Part shown: positions 34,750-44,091 of the stretch, piece after piece
Layout: each line of letters opens with the position of its first letter
How positions within the stretch are numbered: position 1 is the first letter of the stretch
Source of the DNA: a bacterium
GTDB taxonomy: Bacteria; Electryoneota; RPQS01
Reading direction: 5' to 3'
Assembly (NCBI GenBank): GCA_036504735.1
Contig: DASXUQ010000005.1
Location: 775,377 to 839,376 of the forward strand
Length of the DNA: 64,000 nucleotides
Position numbers and translations under genes: made by a program
Notes under the pieces: model-generated
What the model was told of the DNA's origin: nothing
What the model saw: only the letters and a program-made list of their open reading frames with translations
The model's database searches: none

Positions 34750-35328
34750 TCAGTAATCCACTCCACGCTGGGCTAAGATGCCTTTACGATAAGCATGTTT
34801 TATTTCGCGCATCTCCGTCACGGTATCCGCGCGTTCTATCACTTCGGGAGGGGCGCCGCGCCCCGTAAGAATCAGCGACGTTGAGCGGGGGCGCGCATCC
34901 AGCACACTTAGAATATCGTCGGTGCTGATCAGCCCCAGTCCTGCCGCTACAAAAATCTCATCTAACAGGACCAGCCGGTACTGTCCCGAAGCCAGTTTCT
35001 CCTTGGCAAAGGCTAAGGCTTCGCGGGCGGCCTGCTCGTGTTCTTCACGGGGAAGTTTATCATCGACGATGCCGACGAAACCTTTACCCATACGATGAAA
35101 CTCGACTTCGGGTTCCAGTCGTTTGATGGATTTGAGTTCGCCATAGGTCCAACTGCCCTTGACGAACTGCACAATGAGGCAGTGATGGCCGTAGCCGACG
35201 GCCCGCAGCACGGTTCCAAGGGCGGCGGTCGTCTTGCCCTTGCCGTCACCGGTATTCACCAGCACCAGGCCCATCGGCTCATTGGCCTCGACCATGATGC
35301 TGGCGACCTGATCTTCGTTATCCTGCAT
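34750..35328 (-). CDS. cobO: cob(I)yrinic acid a,c-diamide adenosyltransferase, CobO/BtuR type
   Basis: 192 residues. P-loop NTGDGKGKTTAALGTVLRAVGYG followed by the family's VQFVKGSWTYGELKSI and LVLLDEIFVAAGLGLISTDDIL. This enzyme attaches the adenosyl group to cobalamin precursors, giving adenosylcobalamin. That is the cofactor required by the class II reductase encoded at 20778-25496. No other cobalamin genes are in the window. It lies 3 nt after the stop of the beta-barrel gene and 2 nt before ftsH. Confidence 0.92.
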   Translation of the reverse strand: MQDNEDQVASIMVEANEPMGLVLVNTGDGKGKTTAALGTVLRAVGYGHHCLIVQFVKGSWTYGELKSIKRLEPEVEFHRMGKGFVGIVDDKLPREEHEQAAREALAFAKEKLASGQYRLVLLDEIFVAAGLGLISTDDILSVLDARPRSTSLILTGRGAPPEVIERADTVTEMREIKHAYRKGILAQRGVDY

Positions 35329-35331
35329 AAG

Positions 35332-35976
35332 CTAAAATAAAATTCCCATGTGCAAGTTCAAATTGTCCGGCGGATAGGCCATTTGCCAGCGGTCTGCCGG
35401 GTCGGGGCTGAAGGTGAACTGCGGCTCAAAGAAGACTACCGTTTTCTTGCCCCACCCTGCCTGATATCCGACCAGCACCGTTGTGCCGAACCATGCTGCC
35501 TTCATGGTCTTGGCCGGGCGGGCGTCATCTGTGCGCTCTCCCGACTGTCCCCAGCGGATAGAGGGACCGAGACCCACATAGAACGATTTCCGGTTGGGAC
35601 CGAAGTAGTAATTGAGATTAAAACCCAAGTCAATTTCCCGGAAGTAGGAACGCGTGGTGTGCCGGGAAACAAGAATACTGTCCTGCAGGTACTGCGTGGT
35701 GGTAATGGGGCCGCTGAACATGGCCATATAGGTGATATAGGGCACGAACGCGGCGTTGGATCCCACCATTTTGACCTTGCGCAGTCCGATCACGGGGCCA
35801 GCGGTGCCGGCATGAGCATAGCCCTCGCCCGTATTGCTTCCCCAGAAGGTGCGGGTTACACCCCACGTCACACCCGTATAGGACGTGATCCCTTCGTCTT
35901 CTGCATCCTGAGCAAAACCGAATACCGGAATAAACAGCAACAAAACAGTCCAGACGAACTTGATATCACGCTTCAT
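35332..35976 (-). CDS. outer-membrane beta-barrel protein
   Basis: 214 residues from ATG 35976, selected for its strong AAGGAGG and signal peptide (FVWTVLLLFIPVFGFAQ). The mature part alternates hydrophobic and polar residues in amphipathic strands (YTGVTWGVTRTFWG, AFVPYITYMAMF, DLGFNLNYYFGPNRKSFYVGLGPSIRWG, TTVLVGYQAGW) and ends LHMGILF with a terminal phenylalanine, typical of outer-membrane barrels. No specific family recognised. It lies 72 nt after proS and just before cobO, an unusual operon mix. Confidence 0.8.
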   Translation of the reverse strand: MKRDIKFVWTVLLLFIPVFGFAQDAEDEGITSYTGVTWGVTRTFWGSNTGEGYAHAGTAGPVIGLRKVKMVGSNAAFVPYITYMAMFSGPITTTQYLQDSILVSRHTTRSYFREIDLGFNLNYYFGPNRKSFYVGLGPSIRWGQSGERTDDARPAKTMKAAWFGTTVLVGYQAGWGKKTVVFFEPQFTFSPDPADRWQMAYPPDNLNLHMGILF

Positions 35977-36048
35977 GACGCCTCCTTGAGGGGCAAAGCT
36001 TGACACAGAAGTCGACGCCGGACCGAGGCACACGGCGCTGGAGGTGGA

Positions 36049-37521
36049 TCAGTATGCTTTGGCGAACACGACGCGGCGGGTGGATTCCTTGCCCGTGAGC
36101 ATGCAACGGCCCTTTTCTTCGGGGCCATTAAGAGGAATTACCCGCAACGTGGCCTTGGTCTCCTCTTGAACACGTTTTTCATCATCTGTGTTCCCTGCCC
36201 AGTGCACCAGTGCGAAACCTTCATCCGCAGCGATGAATTTTTTGAATTCATCGTATGAATTGATTTCCTTTGTCCGCTCGGTCAGCCGGGTCTTGGCGCG
36301 TTCAAAAAGGTCACTCTGGATTGAGCTGAGCAGTCCGGGGATTTCGGCGGCAGCCTTATCCAGCGGCAAGGTAATCTTTTCGCGGGTGTGACGCTTGGTG
36401 GCAATGAGCTGGCCGTTGGCGACATCCCGCGGGCCGATTTCGAGACGCAACGGGTACCCTGCCAGTTCGCTTTCGGCAAACTTGAAACCGGGCGTCAGGT
36501 TGTCACGGTCATCGACGCGCATGCGGATGCCGCGGTCGCTCAGTTCTTTTACCACGGGCTCGAGGGCACCGAGCACGGCGGCGCGCTCTTCGGGTTTGCG
36601 GAAGATAGGCACGGTGTAGACAGGAGTCTGCGCCAGCTTGGGCGGCACGACCATACCGTCATCATCGGCATGGGACATGATCAGCGCGCCGACCAGCCGT
36701 GTGGAGACGCCCCACGAGGTCGCCCACACGTGATCGAGAGTGTTCTTGTCCGTCTGGAAGGTGACATCGAAGGCCTTGGCGAAGTTCTGCCCAAGGAAAT
36801 GGGATGTGCCCGCCTGCAACGCTTTGCCATCCTGCATCATGCCTTCGATGCAGTAGGTGTTCACCGCGCCGGGAAATTTCTGGCCTTCACTCTTCAGACC
36901 GTACAGCACGGGCATAGCCATGTACTCTTCGGCGAAGGTGCGGTAGACGTTCAGCATGCGGATGGTCTCTTCGACGGCTTCCTCCGACGTGGCGTGAGCC
37001 GTATGGCCTTCCTGCCAGAGAAATTCGGCGGTGCGCAGGAACAGGCGCGTACGCATTTCCCAGCGGTACACATTGGCCCACTGATTGATGAGCAGCGGGA
37101 GATCACGGTAGCTCTGGATCCAGTTTTTGTAGGTGGACCAGATGATGGTCTCCGACGTCGGACGAATGATCAGATTTTCTTCGAGCTTGCCTTTGGGCCG
37201 CAGCTTGCCGTCGCCGCCATCGGTGCGCTCGAGGCCGGAGTGCGTGACCACGGCGCATTCGAGGGCAAACCCCTCCACATGCGAGGCTTCCTTCTCCAAG
37301 AAGCTCTGGGGGATCAGCATCGGGAAATAGGCGTTGACGTGGCCGGTATCTTTGAACATGCCATCGAGCACGCGCTGGATGGATTCCCAAATCGAATAGC
37401 CATTGGGCCGGATAACCATGCAGCCCTTGACCGGAGAATAGTCGGCGAGTTTCGCTTCGCGCACTACATCCACATACCATTCGTTGTAGTCTTTGGCGCG
37501 AGGAGTGATGTTTTTAGCCAT
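36049..37521 (-). CDS. proS: prolyl-tRNA synthetase, archaeal/eukaryotic-type
   Basis: 490 residues, class II synthetase. Motif 2 and 3 regions are visible ([55 protein letters not shown]), as are IIRPTSETI and the anticodon-binding domain ([13 protein letters not shown]). The length, the absence of the bacterial INS editing insert and the C-terminal extension (ending VFAKAY) place it in the archaeal-type (ProS type 3) group. This group is found in many bacteria, including Thermus and Bacteroidota. It charges tRNA-Pro. It lies 30 nt after the small secreted-protein gene. Confidence 0.95.
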   Translation of the reverse strand: MAKNITPRAKDYNEWYVDVVREAKLADYSPVKGCMVIRPNGYSIWESIQRVLDGMFKDTGHVNAYFPMLIPQSFLEKEASHVEGFALECAVVTHSGLERTDGGDGKLRPKGKLEENLIIRPTSETIIWSTYKNWIQSYRDLPLLINQWANVYRWEMRTRLFLRTAEFLWQEGHTAHATSEEAVEETIRMLNVYRTFAEEYMAMPVLYGLKSEGQKFPGAVNTYCIEGMMQDGKALQAGTSHFLGQNFAKAFDVTFQTDKNTLDHVWATSWGVSTRLVGALIMSHADDDGMVVPPKLAQTPVYTVPIFRKPEERAAVLGALEPVVKELSDRGIRMRVDDRDNLTPGFKFAESELAGYPLRLEIGPRDVANGQLIATKRHTREKITLPLDKAAAEIPGLLSSIQSDLFERAKTRLTERTKEINSYDEFKKFIAADEGFALVHWAGNTDDEKRVQEETKATLRVIPLNGPEEKGRCMLTGKESTRRVVFAKAY

Positions 37522-37551
37522 GCAGAAGAGAGATGTTATGTTGGAATCGAG

Positions 37552-37980
37552 TTATTTCGTTTTGTTCGCAATCAAAATCCCGCCGACGATAGCCGATTCC
37601 ACAATGGCGCCGGCGATGTAGTAGGTTTTGTGCGCGTTTTTCCAGCCGGCGCGGTAGCCGCCTTTGTAGCCGCTGTTGAATTCTTCTTCGGCGACAATCG
37701 GCGGTTTGGCAGGGCGGCGCGGTTCGACGGTCCACGGCAGCCAGAGCAGCGGCACGTTGCCGAACCCGGCAAAGAACCAGCCGATCTTGCCCGCGTTTTG
37801 ATTGCCGACCTTGGCACCTTCATCCCAGCCCTGTTCATACAGGCCCATCATGCGCGGCTGGGCGTTCTTCATGTCGACCGGTTTCTGCGGCTCCAGTTGG
37901 GCCAGCAGCGGACGCACCGGTTCGGAGGCGAACACGGAAGCGCAGAGGAGAAGCAGGATCATCAGAGTAAGAAGCTTCAT
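37552..37980 (-). CDS. small secreted or membrane protein of unknown function
   Basis: 142 residues. Signal peptide LLTLMILLLLCASVFAS, then a hydrophilic region and two glycine-rich hydrophobic helices (GKIGWFFAGFGNVPLLWLPW; YYIAGAIVESAIVGGILIAN). Repeated glycine-containing GYxxG(W/Y) stretches (YKGGYRAGWKNA) are notable. No known family recognised. It lies upstream of proS on the same strand with a 30-nt gap, so it may be the first gene of the proS operon. Confidence 0.7.
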   Translation of the reverse strand: MKLLTLMILLLLCASVFASEPVRPLLAQLEPQKPVDMKNAQPRMMGLYEQGWDEGAKVGNQNAGKIGWFFAGFGNVPLLWLPWTVEPRRPAKPPIVAEEEFNSGYKGGYRAGWKNAHKTYYIAGAIVESAIVGGILIANKTK

Positions 37981-38115
37981 GAGAACCTCACAGAACAGAT
38001 TTCAGGATGGAGAGATCGTGCAAGCAGACCCCTATCCCCGGCCCTTTCCCCATGACATGGAGAAAGGGAGGAAGACAAGAAGTGTGCTTCGGCTATAGTT
38101 TGGGCAGTGTCGTGA

Positions 38116-39102
38116 TCAGCGGTCAATCATGGCCATCATGCGCTCGTTGTAGCGCGGGCCGGAGATGGCGTCGGGAGGAAGCGCGGCATCAAGGGTTTGA
38201 ACCTCGGACGCGCTAAGCTTCACATCGTCGGCGGCAATATCTTCTTCCAAAAACTCACGCCGCTTGGTGCCGGGGATGGGAACCACATCATGGCCCTTAG
38301 CCAGCAGCCAGGCGAGGGCGATCTGTGCGGGTGTGGCCTTTTTCTGCCGGGCGATTTCGCCGACGACGGATGCGGCGCGCATGTTGTTGTCGAAGTTTTC
38401 GCCCTGAAAACGCGGATCATTGCGGCGGAAATCGGTTTCGGGATACTCTTCGGAGCGTTTGGCAGTGCCGCTCAGAAAGCCGCGGCCAAGAGGCGAGAAG
38501 GGTACAATGCCGATGCCCAGTTCGCGCAACACAGGAATGATCTGCGGCTCCAGATTGCGCTCCCAGAGGGAATACTCACTTTGCAGCGCGGAGATGGGAT
38601 GCACGGCATGAGCGCGGCGGATATTCTGTTCGCCCGCTTCGGACAGGCCGAGAAATCGCACTTTGCCCGCGCGCACAAACTCCGCCATAACGCCGACGAC
38701 ATCTTCGATGGGCACGGCGGGATCGATGCGGTGCTGGTAGAGCAGATCAATATGATCGGTGCCGAGCCGCTTCAGGCAGCCTTCCACGGCCTCGCGGATG
38801 TGCGCGGGTTGGCTGTTGACTCCGGCGATTTTGCCGTCCACGATATGGAAACCGAACTTGGTGGCGATGATGGCCTGATGACGCTTGCCTTGCAGCGCGC
38901 GAGCGAGCAGTTCTTCATTTTTGCCGACGCCATAGACTTCGGCAGTATCGAAGAAGTTCAGCCCGAGTTCGAGGGCGCGATGAACTGTGGCGATGGATTC
39001 CGGATCATTCGGCTCTCCATACGCCTGACTCATCCCCATGCACCCGAGGCCAATGGCTGAGACTTCGAGGCCTTGTGTTCCAAGTTTGCGTTTTGAAAGC
39101 AT
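38116..39102 (-). CDS. aldo/keto reductase
   Basis: 328 residues, TIM barrel. [26 protein letters not shown] is the typical start of the YakC/AKR13-like group. Catalytic residues are visible: Asp and Tyr in [10 protein letters not shown], Lys in IATKFGF, His in LLYQHRID. The C-terminal [13 protein letters not shown] matches the NADPH-binding segment. It is a cytoplasmic carbonyl reductase of unassigned substrate. It stands alone, with family A and B palindromic repeats upstream. Confidence 0.95.
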   Translation of the reverse strand: MLSKRKLGTQGLEVSAIGLGCMGMSQAYGEPNDPESIATVHRALELGLNFFDTAEVYGVGKNEELLARALQGKRHQAIIATKFGFHIVDGKIAGVNSQPAHIREAVEGCLKRLGTDHIDLLYQHRIDPAVPIEDVVGVMAEFVRAGKVRFLGLSEAGEQNIRRAHAVHPISALQSEYSLWERNLEPQIIPVLRELGIGIVPFSPLGRGFLSGTAKRSEEYPETDFRRNDPRFQGENFDNNMRAASVVGEIARQKKATPAQIALAWLLAKGHDVVPIPGTKRREFLEEDIAADDVKLSASEVQTLDAALPPDAISGPRYNERMMAMIDR

Positions 39103-39147
39103 GAGTATTCTCCGAGGAGACGTTTCATGTGCCGGATTACTTTACCT

Positions 39148-39173
39148 CGCGCGGGGTAAGGACACCCCGCGCG
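39148..39173. repeat. REP-like palindrome family B, copy 3
   Basis: CGCGCGGGGT - AAGGAC - ACCCCGCGCG, followed 18 nt later by a family A copy, the same order as at 28360-28483. Confidence 0.9.
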
Positions 39174-39191
39174 GCGAGGCCTTGGCCAAGC

Positions 39192-39212
39192 GGGCGGATC
39201 TTAGATCCGCCC
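39192..39212. repeat. REP-like palindrome family A, copy 3
   Basis: GGGCGGATCT, T, AGATCCGCCC, followed by CTCCGAC, exactly as at 19683. Confidence 0.9.
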
Positions 39213-39293
39213 CTCCGACAGTTGCCCCTGCTGCGTTACTGACCGGACGCGGGGCAGAACAGGCTGCACTGGGATGCGGGGTTCCATCTTTGC

Positions 39294-40721
39294 TTACACT
39301 CTTCCCAAGTAGTGGATCGCGTGGCCGTGGGCGGCTTCGGCGGCTTCCATCACGGCTTCGGTGAGGGTGGGGTGCGCGTGGACGGTGTTGATGATGTCGT
39401 AGGCGGTGGCGTGCAGGACCTTGGCCAGGCACAACTCCGCAATCATTTCGGTGGCTTCACTGCCGACGATGTGCGCACCCAGCAGGCGGTCGGTCTTCTC
39501 ATCGAAAATGAGCTTCACAAAACCGTCCGTGTGCCCCACCGCATTGGCCTTGCCGGCGGCGGTGAAGGGAAACTTGCCGACGCGAATGGCAATATTTTTG
39601 TCGCGGCAGGCCTGCTCGGACATGCCCACGCTGGCGACCTGCGGCTGACAGTAGGTGCAGGAAGGGATGGTGCCGTAATCCAGCGGCTCGGGATCCTGCC
39701 CGGCGATCTTCTCCACACAGATGATGCCTTCATGCGAAGCCACGTGCGCAAGCTGCGGCGGGCCGATCACATCGCCGATGGCAAAATAGCCCGGCGCACT
39801 GGTGCGGTAGAACTCATCCACCTTGATGAAGCTGCGGTCCGTGGCGGCGTTAACCTTTTCAAAACCCCAGCCTTCAATGTTGCCTGCAAAGCCGATAGCC
39901 ACGAGGCAGACGTCACCGGAAAATTCCTGCGAACCTTCTCCCACCTTGGCCTTGACGATCACCTTATCGCCGACGACATTCACCGCTTCCACCGGAGTGG
40001 AGGTGCGGATGTCAATGCCCATCTTCTTGAGTGAACGCTGCAAGACGTTGCTGCTCTCGGCGTCTTCGATGGGCAGAATGCGCGGCAGCATTTCGATGAC
40101 CGTGACCTTGGTTCCCAGTGCGGCGTAGAAATAGGCGAACTCGATGCCGATGGCACCGGCACCGATGATGACCATTTCCTTGGGCTGCTCGGGCAGAATC
40201 ATGGCTTCATGATAGGTGATGACCTTCTTGCCATCGGTTTGCAGACCGGGAATGTTGCGGTTGACGCTGCCTGTGGCGATAATCACATTCTGTCCGCGCA
40301 CGGTGGCGATAATATTCTGCCGCGTTTCCTTGTCCAGCACTTCGATTTCGCGATCCCGCACCACGCGGAAATGCCCATCCAGCCGCGTAATACCGAGCTT
40401 CTTGACCAGATATTCGACGCCGGAAGAATTCTTGGAGGAGACGTCGCGCGAGCGCTTGATCACCTGCGCCCAATCCAGACCTTTGATATCCAACTGAACA
40501 CCCAGTTCGGGCGCCAGATGCTGCGCATCCTGATAGAATGACGCCGTCATCAGCAACGCCTTAGACGGGATGCAGCCCCAGTTGACGCACACGCCGCCCA
40601 AAGGCTGCTCATCAATCACACATGTTTTTATGCCAAGCTGTGCGGCGCGGATGGCCGCGACGTAGCCGCCGGGGCCGCCGCCCAAGACCACGAGATCAAA
40701 GTCCGTGACGGAATTCGCCAT
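39294..40721 (-). CDS. lpdA: dihydrolipoyl dehydrogenase
   Basis: 475 residues. FAD site GGGPGGYVAAIRAAQLG at the N-terminus, redox disulfide GGVCVNWGCIPSKALL, NAD-binding GAGAIGIEFAYFYAALG, and the C-terminal dimer-interface motif HAHPTLTEAVMEAA containing the catalytic His. It reoxidises dihydrolipoamide in 2-oxoacid dehydrogenase or glycine cleavage complexes. No E1/E2 or glycine cleavage genes are nearby, so its complex cannot be told from context. Confidence 0.96.
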   Translation of the reverse strand: MANSVTDFDLVVLGGGPGGYVAAIRAAQLGIKTCVIDEQPLGGVCVNWGCIPSKALLMTASFYQDAQHLAPELGVQLDIKGLDWAQVIKRSRDVSSKNSSGVEYLVKKLGITRLDGHFRVVRDREIEVLDKETRQNIIATVRGQNVIIATGSVNRNIPGLQTDGKKVITYHEAMILPEQPKEMVIIGAGAIGIEFAYFYAALGTKVTVIEMLPRILPIEDAESSNVLQRSLKKMGIDIRTSTPVEAVNVVGDKVIVKAKVGEGSQEFSGDVCLVAIGFAGNIEGWGFEKVNAATDRSFIKVDEFYRTSAPGYFAIGDVIGPPQLAHVASHEGIICVEKIAGQDPEPLDYGTIPSCTYCQPQVASVGMSEQACRDKNIAIRVGKFPFTAAGKANAVGHTDGFVKLIFDEKTDRLLGAHIVGSEATEMIAELCLAKVLHATAYDIINTVHAHPTLTEAVMEAAEAAHGHAIHYLGRV

Positions 40722-40789
40722 TGCTATTTACCTGTTAATCTTGAAGTTGTTAGGAAAGGTCAATATGACCTCAAGAATCAATATACCAA

Positions 40790-40812
40790 AGGCTTGCGAA
40801 AGTCGCAAGCCT
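40790..40812. terminator. intrinsic terminator downstream of trxB
   Basis: AGGCTTGCG - AAAGT - CGCAAGCCT, perfect 9-bp stem. On the minus strand it is followed by TTTGGT, a modest T tail. Confidence 0.65.
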
Positions 40813-40851
40813 CAGGGTAGACATGGATTACTGAGCAAAATCGGGTTTTGG

Positions 40852-41835
40852 TCAGACTTCGACAGCCTTTTGGCGCTTGCTATGGCGCGCGTGCGCCTGC
40901 TCTTCGAGCCAGCGTTCGGCATCAATCGCCGCCTTGCAGCCGGTGCCTGCCGCCGTGATGGCCTGACGGTAGCGGTTGTCAAAGGCATCGCCCGCTACGA
41001 ACACGCCGGGAATATCGGTGAGCGACGTATCCGCGTCATGCAGCAGATATCCGGTCTCATCGGTTTTGAGACTATCGCGCACGATCTGGGTATTGGGCGC
41101 GTGGCCGATGGCAATGAATACGCCTTCGCAGGGAACAGTGGTCAGTTCGCCTGTCCTGGTGTTTTCGAGTTGCACGCCCGTTACCTTATTGCCCGCGCCG
41201 TCATCGAGGATCTCCTTGATGACCGAGTTCCACAGCACTTCCACCTTGGGATTGGTGAGCACGCGTTCCTGCATGATCTTGGACCCGCGGAACTCTTCTC
41301 GGCGGTGAATCAGAATCACTTTGGACGCGTGGTGCGTCAGGTAGCCCGCTTCTTCCAGCGCGGTATCGCCGCCGCCGACGACGCAGACGACCTTATCGCG
41401 GAAAAAGAAACCGTCGCACGTCGCGCAGGCGGAGACGCCTTTGCCGCGCAGGCGGGTCTCTGATTCCAATCCGAGCCACTTGGCGGATGCGCCCGAGGCT
41501 ACAATCACCGCTTCGGCGAGCAGAAAATCGTCACCGGAAAGATTGATGCGGAACGGCCGCTCGGAGACATCCAGCGAAGATACTTCGTCCTCGACAAAGG
41601 TCGTGCCGAAGCGCATGGCCTGGCGGCGGAAAAGGTCCATCAGTTCCGGCCCGGTAATGCCTTCGGGAAAGCCCGGATAGTTTTCCACCTCGGTGGTAAT
41701 CATGAGCTGGCCGCCCGGTTCGAGACCGTCCACGACGACGGGTTTCAGATTTGCGCGCCCGGCATAAATCGCCGCCGTCAGACCCGCCGGCCCCGAGCCG
41801 ATGATCACCAATGAATGTACTTCTCGTTCGCTCAC
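40852..41835 (-). CDS. trxB: thioredoxin-disulfide reductase
   Basis: 327 residues starting at GTG 41835. FAD-binding GSGPAGLTAAIYAGRA, the redox pair CATC in SACATCDGFFF, the NADPH-binding GGGDTALEEAGYL, and the C-terminal GVFVAGDAFDNRYRQAITAAGTGCKAA. It keeps thioredoxin reduced. It lies downstream of the aro operon but is separated from it by a 142-nt gap with an AT-rich inverted repeat. Confidence 0.96.
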   Translation of the reverse strand: MSEREVHSLVIIGSGPAGLTAAIYAGRANLKPVVVDGLEPGGQLMITTEVENYPGFPEGITGPELMDLFRRQAMRFGTTFVEDEVSSLDVSERPFRINLSGDDFLLAEAVIVASGASAKWLGLESETRLRGKGVSACATCDGFFFRDKVVCVVGGGDTALEEAGYLTHHASKVILIHRREEFRGSKIMQERVLTNPKVEVLWNSVIKEILDDGAGNKVTGVQLENTRTGELTTVPCEGVFIAIGHAPNTQIVRDSLKTDETGYLLHDADTSLTDIPGVFVAGDAFDNRYRQAITAAGTGCKAAIDAERWLEEQAHARHSKRQKAVEV

Positions 41836-41887
41836 GTCAAATTCCCGTCAGTTGATGTTTATTCGTTGCTTCAAATCAGAAATCAGA

Positions 41888-41963
41888 AACCAAAAATTAG
41901 AAACTAAAAATGAAAAGATGGTATCAGTCTGCGGTTGCTTTTTGGTTTTTCATTTTTGGTTTG
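41888..41963. repeat. AT-rich imperfect inverted repeat between aro operon and trxB
   Basis: Left arm about 41888-41915 (AAACCAAAAATTAGAAACTA then AAAATGAAAAG) is imperfectly complementary to 41938-41963 (CTTTTTGGTTTTTCATTTTT then GGTTT). Possible terminator for the aro operon. Confidence 0.5.
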
Positions 41964-41977
41964 TCATTTTTCTTCAG

Positions 41978-43594
41978 CTATTGCACTCTCGTTCCCAGCG
42001 TCGAGCCGATATCCCGGTTGAGTTCTATCAGCCGCTCAATGGCTTGGAAATAGCTCTTCAGCCCCTGCCCCATCATTTGCGCGGCGCACACCGGAGCCAG
42101 AAGCGATGTTTTGCGAAAATCCTCGCGGCGCGAAATATCGGACAGATGCACTTCAATGGCAGGCAGCGTGACGGCGGCGAGCGCATCGCGAATGGCGACC
42201 GACGTGTGGGTGTATCCGCCCGCGTTGATGACAATCCCGTCGGCCCAGTGGCGCGCTTCGTGGATCAGATCCACAATCTCCCCTTCGAGATTGCTTTGCC
42301 GCACCAGCAAATGCACATTTTTTTCGGCGGCATATTCCTGCAAGCGGCTCGCCGCCTGCTGGTAGCCCATGGTGCCGTAGATTTCCGGCTCGCGCGTGCC
42401 CAGCAGATTGAGATTCGGCCCATTGATCACCAGCACCCGCAGCTTGCGTGCCGGAGATTCCTCCGCCGCCCCTTGGGTGATCTCGGCACAGAGCCAGCGC
42501 GCGGTCTCTTCGACATAGGCAGGCAGCACATCGGAGACGATAGCAGGCCGGCCGATGCCGCGCATCAGGATCCAGTGGAGTTTGCTCGCCGAGACTTTTT
42601 TGTCGCGCTGAATGGCGGTCAGCAGCGCTTCCGGCTTGATGTCCGCTTTAGGAAACGGCGCGCGTTCCAATTGCAGTTCCATAGCCGCCGCTGCCGCAGG
42701 TTCCAGCAGATTCATCGCCTCTGACAGGCGCACCATCGCGCGCAGTCCGAGGAACACGGCCTCGCCATGTTTAAACACAGCATAGCGGCCAACCGTTTCC
42801 AGAGCGTGTCCGAAGGTGTGGCCCAGATTCAGAATACGGCGCAGATCGGATTCCTTCTCGTCCTTCATGACGATTCCGATCTTGAACTCTATCGCCTGCG
42901 CAATGGCCTGATGCACGTCGGGGCGCGGCCAGAGCTGCATATTCGGACCGTACCTTTGCACACTATCCCACAACTCCCCCCCGCCCAGCAATGCGGCCTT
43001 CACCACTTCGGCGGATCCGGAAATCCAATCGCGGTCATCGAGAGTCGAGAGCAGATCGAAAGGAATCAGCACGGCCAGTGGCTGGTGGAACGCGCCGATC
43101 AGATTCTTGCCCAAAGGGTGGTCCACGCCGGTCTTGCCGCCGATAGCCGCGTCCACCATTCCCAAAAGCGAGGTCGGCACCGCCACCCAGTTGATGCCAC
43201 GCTGATAGATGGCCGCCACAAATCCCGCGACGTCGCTTACCACTCCCCCGCCCAGCGCAAGAATCAGATCGTCCCGCGCGAATTTCTGGGACGCAAGCTG
43301 GCTGATGATCGCCGAGATGGTGTTTAAGTCCTTGGACTGCTCGCCGGGGGCAAAGCTGATCAGCGCCGCTTCGAAACCTTTCTGTTCCAGCGCAATCGTG
43401 ATAGCGCGGCCATAGTGCAGCGCCACGCGCTCGTCGGTGATCACCAGCACGCGCGGCGACGGCTTGCCGGTAATCTGCGCCAGTTGCGCGGCGGCCCAGT
43501 TCAATCCGGCCTGCGCCATACGCACCGGCACCGACTGCATTCCCAGCGCGAGGTTTAACTCTTTTTCTATGATGACGGTTTCAGTATTTGACAA
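41978..43594 (-). CDS. aroB-aroQ: fused 3-dehydroquinate synthase / type II 3-dehydroquinate dehydratase
   Basis: 538 residues from TTG 43594 (the first beta strand VIIEKELNLALG requires this start; it overlaps aroK by 28 nt). Residues about 1-370 are AroB: LALGGGVVSDVAGFVAAIYQRGINWVAVPTSLLGMVDAAIGGKTGVD and the zinc histidines in GHTFGHALE. Residues about 384-538 are a type II dehydroquinase: VINGPNLNLLGTREPEIYG (catalytic Tyr), NAGGYTHTSVAIRDAL and EVHLSDISRRE (catalytic His). One polypeptide thus carries out steps 2 and 3 of the shikimate pathway. A short Ala/Glu-rich linker (QGAAEESPARK) joins them. It is the last gene of the aro operon. Confidence 0.95.
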   Translation of the reverse strand: MSNTETVIIEKELNLALGMQSVPVRMAQAGLNWAAAQLAQITGKPSPRVLVITDERVALHYGRAITIALEQKGFEAALISFAPGEQSKDLNTISAIISQLASQKFARDDLILALGGGVVSDVAGFVAAIYQRGINWVAVPTSLLGMVDAAIGGKTGVDHPLGKNLIGAFHQPLAVLIPFDLLSTLDDRDWISGSAEVVKAALLGGGELWDSVQRYGPNMQLWPRPDVHQAIAQAIEFKIGIVMKDEKESDLRRILNLGHTFGHALETVGRYAVFKHGEAVFLGLRAMVRLSEAMNLLEPAAAAAMELQLERAPFPKADIKPEALLTAIQRDKKVSASKLHWILMRGIGRPAIVSDVLPAYVEETARWLCAEITQGAAEESPARKLRVLVINGPNLNLLGTREPEIYGTMGYQQAASRLQEYAAEKNVHLLVRQSNLEGEIVDLIHEARHWADGIVINAGGYTHTSVAIRDALAAVTLPAIEVHLSDISRREDFRKTSLLAPVCAAQMMGQGLKSYFQAIERLIELNRDIGSTLGTRVQ

Positions 43595-44091
43595 ATCCGG
43601 TCCACCGTGCTTTCCACGGACGTTTGATCGTCAATATCGATTACGATCTGCGCGGTCAAGTAGTGCCGTTCGCGCCGCGCCAGCATTTCCCGAAGCCTGG
43701 CTTTCAGGTCTTCCGCCGTATCCGCTCCCGCCAGCAAGGGCCGGTCATTCAGTACGTGCAACCGCTCTACCAGCAGGTCCACACTGGCGCGCAGGTAGAC
43801 CAGGGCGCCGTGGGCGTGGACCAGTTCGAAACTGGCCTGCCGTTCCAATGCGCCCGCGCCCAGCGCGACCACTCCCTCGGGAGTCTTGGCGACGCGACGC
43901 AAGGCGAGAGCTTCCTGCTCGCGGAAAGCCGATTCACCTTCTTCGGCAAAGATTTGCGGAATTTTGCGGCCCGTGGTGCGCGCCACTTTCGCGTCGAGAT
44001 CAATGAACGCGATGCCCAGTTTCGCTGCCAGCTTTTCGCCGACCACCGTCTTGCCGGATCCGGTCATTCCCGTCAGAAAGATCAGACCCAT
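43567..44091 (-). CDS. aroK: shikimate kinase
   Basis: 174 residues. P-loop GMTGSGKTVVGEKLA, FIDLDAKVARTTGRKIPQIFAEEGESAFREQE (substrate-binding Asp and Arg region), then VVALGAGALE in place of the more usual GGG, and the lid RPLLAG. Phosphorylates shikimate at the 3-OH (step 5). The start overlaps the aroC end by 10 nt, and its end overlaps the aroB-aroQ start by 28 nt, so the three are translationally coupled. Confidence 0.92.
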   Translation of the reverse strand: MGLIFLTGMTGSGKTVVGEKLAAKLGIAFIDLDAKVARTTGRKIPQIFAEEGESAFREQEALALRRVAKTPEGVVALGAGALERQASFELVHAHGALVYLRASVDLLVERLHVLNDRPLLAGADTAEDLKARLREMLARRERHYLTAQIVIDIDDQTSVESTVDRICQILKPSS

